A stretch of 64,000 nt of DNA from Argopecten irradians (lineage: Eukaryota; Mollusca; Bivalvia; Pectinida; Pectinidae), in contig NC_091134.1 in NCBI RefSeq assembly GCF_041381155.1, forward strand, positions 13,332,008 through 13,396,007. Direction: 5' to 3'. Positions 38,201 through 48,619 of this stretch are shown here, piece by piece (positions within the stretch are counted from its first letter, which is position 1; each line of letters opens with the position of its first letter). A model generated the notes under the pieces. The model was given only the letters and a program-made list of their open reading frames with translations, was not told where the DNA came from and did no database searches. A program made the position numbers and the translations under genes.

Positions 38201-41200
38201 ATTTATTTTGCTTTTGGTGCATAAGCACTCAGTACTTCAGTTTATATAGCATAATAGCTAGGATATAGTGCTACGGAAATTTTTCGGGATTTAATTCAAT
38301 TCAATCAATTTTATTCCGTGGACCTTACGGTCCATAAGTACAAATTACATCATGTATAATATACAATTGATATAACAAAAGAAATGGAGAGTGATTTGTA
38401 TAATATATATATTAAAAGCCAAGTGTCTCAACTTTTTAACTTTTCTGACCTTTTATTAAAAGCAAAATGAATAAATTTACCAGTATTTTGTAATTCTTTA
38501 ACGTTTTTTAAACTTAATGATTTAGTTGATTTAAAAACACTTGGTCTTCTGTAATAATATTTCTTAATATACTTTTGGCGTAAATCAACATAAAATGGAC
38601 ATTGTAATAGAAAGTGATATTCATCTTCAAGTTCATTTAAATCATAACATGTACACAATCTATTCACTCTAGGATATTTTGTTTTCTACCCTTTTCAATA
38701 TTCAGATAGTGTGCTGAAATTCTTATTTTGGTAAAACATCTTTTATATACACTGTCAATAGGCATTCTTAAATAAAATTGTTAACATAAATTATCATTTA
38801 AATGTTTATACAGCATACCTCGTGTTGTATTACTTATATTGTTAATAACATCTTGTCTATATACCTCATTAATTTTATTCTCAAAAATATTAAATGTATA
38901 ACAGTCGCCGTAAATTTCATTTCATAGGTATGCTATTCCAATTTTTGCTAGCTCATTTTTAAATGTTGATTGACCACTCATCATTAGTTTCAATTCTAGT
39001 GTCTAAACATTCTGTTAAAATACAGTTAGAAGTACCTTAGTTTTAGTTTTATCCAATACTTCAAAATTTCATTTTTTCTGGTTATATACAATGGCAACCT
39101 TCCTAGTTCTTAATAGACAAAATACAAGTTGTTTTATTTACGCCAAGTACATTTTTGCAAAGTTAGTGTGCACTTTTTCTACATCAGGAGCTTCATGATG
39201 TTCCCAAATTCACTTGCATATCCCAGTATACTATTAATATCTGTATCAAAAATAGAACATTGTGTCGAAATATTTATTGCATGATTTTTCAACTTACTAC
39301 ATATGGAAAAATAAGCTTCTCTTCCTTGATTTCCAACTTTGATTTTAGTTTTCTTAAATTTACCATTGTAATTAAATAACATACCAAGATAATTGAATTA
39401 GTCGACGACATCAATGCTAACATTATTATAAGTCCAATGTTCAGTTTCCCTCAGTCTACCCCCGTTTCTGAAAATCATTATTTTTGTCTTATCAACATTA
39501 AGAGCCAACTTACACTTGTTATTATATTTATATAACGTATGATCAATCACTTCTTGCAGAGATTTGGGCGACTTAGCGAGTATAACTGTATCATCTGCAT
39601 ACATAATCAAAAACAAGTTATTCAAACCAATTTCTACTGATGGACAGTTCTCTCTTATAAAACACATTTCACAATCATTGGCATATAAACTGTACAAAAT
39701 CGGTGACAATATTTCGCCTTGGAATAGTCTGATTGTGTTTCTATAATATTCAGACAAAAACTTATTATATTTGATACAAGATTTCACATTTTGGTAAAGT
39801 GATTGAATGATTTGAAGCATTTTTGGACTTGGCCAATAATTACTGACTTACCGTTTTGTAACGTCATCTTTGACTGAATAAGTCTAAACTGAAGAGAATT
39901 TTGGACTGAACACTTTTTATGATCCTAAAGCTAAGAGCTGATAAACAACCACAACACTTTCTACTTTTTTTATTTTTAAATACAAAATTATTTGTGATTT
40001 TTGAAGACAAAACCAAAAATATGGCAATCCTTTGCTTGCATTTAAATATATTTTATCGCAAACACAACACAAAAGGATCGAGTTATTTTAATTTAAAAAT
40101 CCGTTTTTGTCACTATAACACAATCGATATATTAGTGATGACTTTAATATCGAATACAAATTAAACATTTCAAAGATCTTACATTAAGGTTATGTTGATG
40201 ATTAACCGAGGGTCACCAGTTCCAAAAAAGTGGTAGATGAGTCGCTGCCCAAGATGGTGGAATCTTTTGAAAAGAGTGTTTCTAACACTGTCTAATTTCT
40301 TATCTATTGTGAAAATCACAGACCTGCTGTCAGTGTACCTGACAAGGATTACCAATTTTGAGTACAAAGTCTGCTTCATGTTATACGAATGTTTAAATAT
40401 TGCACAAAAATATGAAGTGGAGAACAAGATTTTGTCTCACCGGGTATTACTACAGGTGCTGTAATTTTTGCAATTTTTCAAGGGGGATAACTTTTGAAAA
40501 TTCACAAAATATAGCCTTAATGTCATATAATTCCTCTGTATTGTCTGTTATTTCTATTCATATACTTATGGTATGCATTGTGCATTTTATCTATGCATTA
40601 TCTAATGTGTAGAGTGAAAACAAAGGTCATAATGGCTGAATGGACATAAATGGATATGTTGGCGGATATTACCAGATACAACATTCGAACGCAAGTTTAC
40701 AGAAAACCAATGGATAGAAATTTGTATAATTGGTTTCAAATTATTAATTACATATTCCCCAATGTTTCTGTATTGTTTATTAAAAACAAAATATTTTTTT
40801 ACCAACTTTGGTTCCATATTGTGTTAACCGCAAAGGGAGATAATCGGGATAAATATTGTAATAAATTCCGAAAAAAACAGTCATGGAATATTTAAAAAAA
40901 ATATAAATCATCTTCAAGAGTTAATTACTAAATCATGTATAAAGTTTTTCAAAAAAAAAATTAAAATGTGATTTTTCTGTCAAAAATAACTCTGATTTTA
41001 CCATTGGTTGACCTTGACCTCTTCAGCAGTGATTATCTCCCTTAGTTCGACCCTAAACCAAAAATTTGGTGGATATAATTTACAAGCGTAATCTATTGTT
41101 ATAAAACATCAACAAAAAATTAGATTAAACGATAAAAAATGACAAAATTAGAGTGTGACTACCTTAATGACATAAAATGATAGATATATAATAAATTGTT

Positions 41201-44200
41201 TGGATTAGTTAGACATCTATATAAAATTACACATATCCTATTTGTTTTTATATTAATCGCTTGAAACTCGTTTAAATTGTAATGCTTTTATCATTCCTCT
41301 TCCGATAAAAGAGAACATCAATACAGTACAGACAGACGTATATCGACATCTTAATTAATCAATGTAGTATTGATACATATGTAGTATTGAAAGCATTAAC
41401 TATATCTTCTGCATTTCAGGATAACCATCTAATCAAGCATAAAATTAAACATTTTAAAATGATCGAATAAATATGCAGGGTAAATCAAGTGTCAAACCTC
41501 TTACACCGTATAAAACATTTCATAAAAGTAATATTTTTTATCAAAAGTAAGGTATGCCCAGCCAATAACAGCATATACATTATGTGCTATAATATTGAAT
41601 TTCAATAATAATGATGATGATGATAATAATAATAGTGTATATACATGCAATTAACATAAAACAAATGCATTTCAGATCACACAGTATGCTCGGACTATCT
41701 TGTTTCTGGTCTCTATGGCGTGGATGACCAAGCAATGAGCGCCTCCAGTGAGCATGGCGGAAGTTCTCATGGAGCTCAATGCGCTAGACTACATAATGAT
41801 GATGATTACTACACTACAGGCAGAATATCGTCTTGGAGCGCTGGAATTTTAGACCTGAATCAATATATTCAGGTATGTAGAAGACACGCCAATACGATAT
41901 GTATTTGCTTATCTTTGTTTGTAGTAAGGCCAAAAAATATGTCTGTTTAGGATTACCCGACCGACCCTAATTTTTTACCACTTTTCTGCGAACAAATATT
42001 AAAAAGTCCAGATTTCGATCTCAGACTCCGGCTCCGGCCATCATTTTAAAGTGAAAAACATGAAAAAAGAAAAAAATTCTCCCGACCGACCGACCCTATT
42101 TTTTTGCCAATGAAACCCTAAACAAACTTTTTTTTGGCCTTAGCATAAAATGCTGTGTTTTGAAAATAAAGGTAATGCTAAAAACTCGGATATACCAGTT
42201 CTTAGATGCTAAAGGCAACTTGAATAGATATATTTTTCTTGTTGGAGAAATTCATTGGGTTTATTATGATAGTTTCTGTACATGTATGATACATTTTGTA
42301 GCTCCATCAATCTTTTCATGTTCATCCTGATGATTCAATCTAATCGCGTGAAATTCCATTTTTAGGGAGTTTTTCTATGGATGTTGACCTGATATCAAAT
42401 GTGTGTCAATATTTATGTGTTCAGGTGGAATTACCCAGGGAAACTGTTGTAGATGCCATCTTGATTCAAGGCCGTGATTATGTAACCCCGCAATGGGTGG
42501 GAACATTTTACCTCTCGTACAGCATGGATGGAACGTCATGGACCACTGTGACGTCAAACAACGAGGAGCCAAAGGTAAAAAAAAACATCACTGCAAATCC
42601 AAACAGGTCACTAAGGGTTTTAAAACGTATTTTGTCCCACAAAAAAATAATTTAATTTTGTCCATTTGACAGATCTTAAATGTGTACGAATGAGTCCATC
42701 ATTCTCTTTTGCTTCGCAGGGGTATCTTTGTGACGGGAATGTGGAGAACATTCCACCAAACCATTCTAAACGTAGTTGATTCTTAGCCTTTAAGAATGGG
42801 AGAAAAAATATGAAAATTGGTCTGCTAGTGAGCAAAGGATAACTCCACACTTATGAAATATTTGGGCAAGTCAGATTTCGGCAAGCCTCGTGATGCATAC
42901 CTGAAACCGTACTATGTGATAAGCTATTATAAGCTATACATATCTTATTGTAGGACTCATACCTGTCAGTGGCGTAGGAAGATGAAACATAATGGGGGGG
43001 GTGGGGGTGAAGGTCCTGAATATTTCGTAACACCCTCCCCCCACCCCCTCGCGCGCCTAGCACCACAGGAGATTTACTTTTTCATATATCATTACATATA
43101 ATCCTTGTACACATCTATAGACAGTGGCGTCGCTAACTGAAATTATTGAATACGCAAATTAGCGTGCGAGTTTGGGGGGTCTGGGGTATCCCCTTGAAAA
43201 ACATTACGATTTAGAATGACTGAGATGAATTTTACAAAGTATTTTGATGGTTTTTCGAGCGCCGAAGGCGCGATATTTTGGTGTTTGGGGGATCCGGGGG
43301 TTTCCCCGGGAAAAATTGTACGATTTAGAAGGACTGTGATGTGTTTAACGATGCATTTTGTTGAATTTGCGAGCGCCGAAGGCGCGATATTTTGGTGTAT
43401 ATGGGGTCTGGGGGTCTCCCCCGGGAATTTTTTTTACAATTTAGAACGGCTGAGATGAGTTTTACGTTGCATTTTCTTGAATTTGAGAACGCCGTAGGCG
43501 AGAGATTTTGGTTTTTGTGGGGTACGAGGGTCTCCCCCTGAGAAAAAATATTACGACTTTGTATTTTGATGATTTTAAAGCATTCTTAACACGGCAATTT
43601 TTCGATTTAAAGTTACCTGCTTTTAGAAATGATAATTGTGAGTGTCGTCATATCATATGCAACCCAGCTCGATCTGAACATACCGGATCCACACAATCGG
43701 CACATTGTTGTGTAACTCAAAATAATGATGATTTGATTTTCTTGCCAAGATATATAGAGAAATTTATCTTTTATGGAGCATTTTTTGAAATAGTATAATC
43801 CCTTAATAGAAATTTTCAGTCTAGTTCGTGTGTATTGAATTCTCCTTGTCAAAGGTTTGAACATTACGTGCTTGAGCATTTTAAAATTAAATGAAAATGA
43901 AGTTCAAATATGTGTTGCCTCTTTACAGCTTTTTTATGGAAACAATGACATGGTCACTGTCGTTGTAAACCGCCTTGATCCTGGGATTACCACAAAGTAT
44001 GTCAAAATCAACCCAAGAAGCTGGAATAGTCATATAAGCCTACGTTTTGACGTCAGTGGCTGTTACACAGTAAAGAAAAGAGGTAATTGGCTAAATTCTA
44101 GATGTGTTTTGGTGATAACACATGGAATAAAAAGATAAAAGACTTAGACAAAACGACTGTAGCATGAAATTTGAGAAAGGACACGATATTTGCAAAAACA

Positions 44201-46501
44201 CCGGCAGTATCTAGGAACAAGAAACTCGCAATCAACTCAATCAAGTCAGTGAAATATATGTAAAAGTTGTGAAACTTTAATATAATTGGTTAAAATTTGT
44301 AAAAACAAAAAAACCCAAAAATCATACTGTTCATATTCGACGAATTACTGGTAGTACTGGGCACATACGATCTTATGGCAGTTACGATATTGGCAGTTAT
44401 GTTATTTATGTAGAAATGATATGCCATCGGTTATGAACAAGTAACACCATTTACACCAATCATATTTCCATTTCTGTTATTTACATAGAGGTTAATTGTC
44501 TGTTTTGTTTTTATTCCCCTCAGAAGGTAACTTTGCATCGTTCCGGCGACTTCCGGTACCTCCTCCATCGATGCTACATCAACACATCATACACGAAGCG
44601 CAGTCAACGACATTTCCGACATGCAGCTCAGTGTGTAAAAACAGAAGCAATTGTAAAACTTTCACCTTTGACATGAACCAAAAAACGTGCCGGTGTTTTG
44701 AAGCTGTAGTCAGAAGTGCTAATTCGCAATTCATCGATACGCCTACCCCCTACTTCATAAAGAATGGTAATTTTTCGGTATACGTTATCATTGTTTTGCA
44801 TGTGACTATTTGGCATGGTACAAATGTATTCCGGAATATCTCATCGATATCTAATCATGTTTCAGGATGATCTAACCCGATTGTAATATTCGTTCTTACG
44901 GTATAGGTTGAAAAGTAGAACATGTTTTATCTTTTGCATCGGGTCTTTTCCTTACAAATTCCATTGTTTAATTTGATTTTTGTTTTGAAATTATTCGTCT
45001 GTTACATTTATTTTATAATTTTATTTGTTTTACATAAATCCGTATAAATGTCTAACATTATTCAAAGCAAACTTTCTCTTTTTCAGCTCTCGATCCTGGC
45101 CTTGGATTTCGGCCTATCCTAGGTGATACCTGTGATTATAAATATAAAGTTAACGAACGTGCCGCGGACCAGTCAGAGGCATTAGTACTTTGCACCAGTT
45201 ACCAATCACGCTTATTCAGGGTCGACTCAGTTTCCAACATGGAGTATCTGCAAACGACCCTCGGCAGAAATAAGATAATATGTAAGATCACCATCATGTT
45301 ATTTTATTATTTATTTTTTTTATTTGAATATTCAACTGATCTAAATTGTACACAATAATGAACGTAATTGATTGCTGCAATTTTTCATAGCATTTGAGCT
45401 GGAACTAAAATGTCATGATCACCATCAAGGTTAATTATTTCTTTGAATATTCAACGAATTAAATTACACACAAGAATGGACGCAATTTGCCACGGCATTT
45501 GAACTATAAGCAATAATACGGCCAACGTAAATACTTTCACGTGTAGATTTTCTCGCTAAGTCAGCTACTAAAATATTCGAGGTTTGAAAATTTGCGAGTT
45601 TTATTCGCGAAAATTTCAAGTCAGCTAAATTTGCGAAAATTTCCACCTATCGATAATTCCTTTCTAAAAGTATTTGCACAATATCGATCTCTGACGATTC
45701 TAGGAAGTTTTTTTGATATGTAACTGCAGATAGAAAGGGATTATCATTGATGTTATTTTGATGTCAACCAACTTATGTTCGCGGTAATTTAATTTTGCGG
45801 TTATTTGCGTAACGGAGATTACTGTAAACGTACTAATTTAAATGCGAAAAAGTGTAAATTATGATTTATTAGCGCGGATTCTGATTTTTTGAGAAGAAGT
45901 CGTTTAAAGATTTTAACCTTTTTACCCCCTGTGACCTTGAATGAAGGTCAAGGTCATTCATTCGAACAAGCTTGGTAGCGCTTAATCCGAGCATGCTACA
46001 GGCCGAATATCAGTACCCTGGGTTTTTCGGCTATTGAGAAAAAGTTGTTATAATGAATAGTTTACGCACGTCGTAGGGCGCACGACGACGGACGGTCATA
46101 ATGACAATAGGTCATACTGATCATTCGAGTCAGATGACCTAAAAACAATGAAACAACTTTGTACGGACGTTACAATTTTTCATACTAGGTCGTTGCGTTT
46201 CCAATGATTGCCAGATATTATCGATATTGGTGCTTGTTTATTTAGTTTCTTTGTAATTCCTTAAACGCAATTGGAGTTGTATCAACATTTTGCAGGGAGT
46301 GAGCAGAAACATTTCTTCGTGTCAGGAAAGAATGAAGATGGAGAATGGAAATACAGTGATGAGCCTGAAGTCATAAACGATGATCTCTGGTCTCCTGAAA
46401 ACCCTAACTCTACTAGAGGACAATGTGTGAAGTTGACACAAACAGGTCTCGCAAGCGTTGAGTGCAGTGATAGACTTTTCTCAATTTGTGGTGCATTTTG
46501 A
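35256..46501 (+). CDS. Secreted F5/8C (discoidin)-PAN-C-type lectin protein
   Basis: Seven exons, 35256-35334, 41676-41872, 42425-42574, 43929-44082, 44524-44766, 45087-45281 and 46296-46501, join in phases 1, 0, 0, 1, 1 and 1 to give 407 residues. A signal peptide (1-24) is followed by an F5/8 type C domain (residues 29-192; C31 and C187 as the closing pair; W-SAGILDLNQYIQ, GTFYLSYSMDGTSW, KYVKINPRSW), a PAN/apple-like domain (~205-274; CSSVCKNRSNCKTFTFD, CRCF) and a C-type lectin domain (~289-407; LVLC, LWSPENPNS in the EPN position, GQC, VEC, FSICG). There is no membrane segment, so it is probably secreted and binds glycans or phospholipids outside the cell. Domains are bounded by phase-1 introns, the mark of exon shuffling. 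The first intron is 6.3 kb and repeat-filled. Either ATG 35256 or 35274 could start it. Confidence 0.88.
35810..36160 (+). repeat. Diverged repeat shared with 60620-60960
   Basis: CCCTATCCTTCATATCC, then CGACGTTTTGTTGCAATTTT and a later AATACTGCCTC-like phrase occur in the same order at 60628-60935. It is non-coding and of unknown class. Confidence 0.5.
36413..36475 (+). mobile_element. Fragment of the CATTCATATTGGCTATGAAT MITE
   Basis: CCAGTTTGCATTCATTTTGG and TATGAATGCCAACTGAAAGA match the right end of the element at 25972-26103. The left end is absent. Confidence 0.65.
37503..37649. repeat. Near-perfect 147-bp palindrome
   Basis: AGATTGAACAGTGGTTTGAT... is matched by ...ATCAAAACACTGTTCAATCT at the other end, and pairing continues through GCGTTAAAGGTGGTATGAAC and ATGGGATACAGACA to a centre at about 37576 (TAGCGCTA, itself a palindrome). 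Arms are about 73 bp with only a few mismatches and essentially no spacer. It lies in intron 1 of the F5/8C-PAN-lectin gene. Confidence 0.9.
38088..38286 (+). mobile_element. 5' half of the GATGCTCC MITE, cut by the LINE
   Basis: From TTAAAGATGCTCCACTGCCC to GGAAATTTTTCGGGAT it follows the left half of the copy at 33127-33494 (ACAATAATTGGTGTT, AATTAACACAAAAAATAAT). It stops where the 3' tail of the minus-strand LINE begins, so the LINE came later. Confidence 0.75.
38287..39843 (-). mobile_element. 5'-truncated LINE (non-LTR retrotransposon)
   Basis: The 3' end (minus strand) is a repeated ATTGAATTGAA-like tail after GGACCGTAAGGTCC and AATAAA. The reverse-transcriptase part at 39820-39398 reads RLFQGEILSPILYSLYANDC and LIMYADDTVILAKS, with the YADD catalytic pair. 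Frame pieces at 39382-39179 (GNQGREAYFSICSKL) and 38667-38428 (DEYHFLLQCPFYVDL, RRPSVFKS) continue the usual C-terminal region. At least three breaks separate these pieces, and the endonuclease and early RT are missing, so it is dead. The clade is probably CR1/L2-like but was not settled. Confidence 0.85.
39844..41602. other. Intronic sequence, nothing recognised
   Basis: AT-rich DNA in intron 1 of the F5/8C-PAN-lectin gene. ORFs of 70-82 codons overlap on both strands and show no exon features. Confidence 0.4.
41603..41634. repeat. (AAT)n/(ATG)n microsatellite
   Basis: CAATAATAATGATGATGATG followed by ATAATAATAATAG lies 40 bp before exon 2 of the F5/8C-PAN-lectin gene. Confidence 0.85.
41934..42142. 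mobile_element. MITE with TAAGGCCAAAAAA ends, 209 bp
   Basis: The left end TAAGGCCAAAAAATATGTCT and right end AACTTTTTTTTGGCCTTA are inverted over about 26 bp (GTTTAGG/CCTAAAC inside). CCGACCGACCCTAATTTTTT and CCGACCGACCCTATTTTTTT lie inside near both ends but in direct orientation. The element is non-coding, in intron 2 of the F5/8C-PAN-lectin gene. Confidence 0.7.
43130..43560. repeat. About 115-bp tandem repeat with GCGCCGAAGGCGC core, 3-4 copies
   Basis: GCCGAAGGCGCGATATTTTGG at 43261 recurs at 43375 and, altered, at 43491 (units of 114 and 116 bp). Each unit continues with GGGGTCTGGGGGTCTCCCCC-like sequence and ACGATTTAGAACGACTGAGA. It is preceded by GACAGTGGCGTCGCTAAC, like the GTGGCGTAGG at 42968. 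It lies in intron 3 of the lectin gene. Confidence 0.85.
45282..45505 (+). repeat. Imperfect ~130-bp tandem duplication beginning at a splice donor
   Basis: GATCACCATCATGTTATTTT...GAATATTCAACTGATCTAAA... (45286-45410) is repeated as GATCACCATCAAGGTTAATT...GAATATTCAACGAATTAAAT... (45417-45505). It starts a few bases after the donor of exon 6 of the lectin gene. Confidence 0.65.
45895..46145 (+). repeat. Fragment of the AACAAGAGGC dispersed repeat
   Basis: GAAGTCGTTTAAAGATTTTA, GACCTTGAATGAAGGTCAAG, GCATGCTACAGGCC and CACGACGACGGACGG, ending AGATGACCTAAAAA, are phrases of the family seen at 24090-24672 and 27721-28413. Confidence 0.65.
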
Positions 46502-46596
46502 CTACTTAAATATTTTACCCTCTTTCTGTAAATCTATACGTGTATAGTGTCATCATAACCGAAAAGTCATCCAACATTCCATCCTCAGTATTTCTT

Positions 46597-46760
46597 AAGC
46601 ATTGAAGTCACTATTTCTTAATTTCAATGAAAATTAATTTGATGTGAAAGAAATTTTGTTTGCAAACTGTGTGAATCCGCGTAGCGAGTTCTCACAGAAA
46701 TTTCCAAACAAAATTTATTTCATACCCCGAAGAAATTGAAAAATAGTGACTTCAATGCTT
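46597..46760. mobile_element. Foldback MITE (AAGCATTGAAGTCACTATTT family)
   Basis: AAGCATTGAAGTCACTATTT is matched by AAATAGTGACTTCAATGCTT at the far end, and inner segments (AGAAATTTTGTTTG / CAAACAAAATTTATTTC) pair as well. The element is 164 bp, flanked by TA-type sequence, just after the F5/8C-PAN-lectin stop codon and probably in its 3' region. Confidence 0.8.
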
Positions 46761-48619
46761 ATAATTAATTTTCCAGACTACTTTATAAAATGGAATACGT
46801 TTACACGTACGATTCCATTGATTTTTTCTAAGGGATTATTTTTTCCAAATCGATACGCAACGTCAATGTTTCTATTGTGACGTCACGATAACGTCGGGTT
46901 TCCGCGCCATTCTCGGATTTTTTTTTCATCGTGGAATGAAAAAAATGAATAGGTCAATCAGAAAGCCAGAAACAAAGAGATAATTAATTATATACGATTG
47001 TGCTCAGTGAAGTGTACGTGTGAAATCATGTATATTACAATTGAATTTCGTTACCTAAAGCTAATATCTTATCGTCAACGTTTTATAGTATATATATTTG
47101 TATAAACTTAACTCGAATAAGTCACAGTGTTACCGTGGTTTAGATTATTTAGTTTCAATCTACCTACATGTATGTTATTGTTATCGCCACATTTCCTCTT
47201 CGATATGTCATCATGTTGTCGGCACAATTTTATATTTGAACATGAAAATGTAACTTGATAATTTAGCTCCCAAAAAGCATATGTCGGTCTATCAGAGAGC
47301 CGAGGCTAATATGAGCAAATTATACAGGTATATGTCCACAGAGTGCGTATTTGAAACATCTAATTCACACATCGTCGTAAAATATTATGTGTATCAAATA
47401 TTGAAGTATGCGAGCATTATTTTCTTTGTAATTCCAGTCTGTTGAGGTCGACTGTTTTGGCTATGAAAAATTGTTGACATTTTCTCTTGATTTCACAACT
47501 ATCAGACAGACAGAGAAAAATGTGTACAATAATTTAACAGTTTTCACTATGACAAAAAGAGCGAAATAAGACCATACAACTTTCGGTCGATTAATTCTGG
47601 AAAGGGACACTTCTTAAGGATAGACTGTATGGTTGTCATGATACCAGTATATATACTAAATATTATAGGAATTATATTATTAAAATAGGAATAAACCACT
47701 ACTAGGACACTGGCATTGCTTGTCAAAAGTATTTTCTGACATTAATTGGTCATGCTTGAAAGTAAATAACATGAAAAAGGTATTATTAATTGATGATAAC
47801 GGTATATGTGACGCAACGTGATTCACAGAACAGGATGCAAACCTCTGGAACACCGTGAAAAGTTTTAAGTCTGTATGTCACTGGCACGGTTGAAAATGCT
47901 CATAACCTTAGCCCGCTGTATATCTAAATCTATTATCTTTCTTTATTGCACTTGGAAATATTTACATAAATTAGAGTACAGTCAATTTTACTTTTGTAAA
48001 TAGCGAGCATATAATAACTATTGTCATGTACCGTATCATAGTAGTGCAATTATGATCATATTATATCGTTGCTATCATCTCGGGACTTCGATATAAAATT
48101 CCAGAAAGACTGCCCTGTTGCTTTAATTTCTACTTTACCCTCAAATAGAATTATAGGATTAAATAATGTCTGAATAATACCGACAACTAAAATACAGAAT
48201 ATACAAAAGTAAAACTTACATTGATTAAATATCTTTCTAATCTCAATATTTTGTCTTGTGAGTGTCTAGAGAGTTGTTGCTGTGGAGAAAAAGGGGTTGC
48301 TATGGTGTAACTATGGGCTGTAAAATGGTCAAGTGTAATGAAACATGACATGATTTCGATGATTCAATATACACATTACAAAATACTTACTTTCCTAAAG
48401 TTTCCACCTTTATCTACATTTTAGAAATTCTAAAAAGTAATTCAAATGTCTGATTTAGCATAATTACTGTATACTCGTTGCCAGGCATGTTGCTAGGCAA
48501 CAATATAACAACATGTATTGAAACTGTTTTTTTATAATTCCCATATATTGATGTATTTATACTATCAAAATAAAGGCAACCTTTGTTGGGGCCAAAATTG
48601 ACCCTTGCTGCACCTACTC
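46761..48619. other. No gene seen
   Basis: I searched this stretch for a copy of sulfotransferase exon 1, which the duplication to its right would predict, and found none. It has no splice-bounded open frame. Confidence 0.35.
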
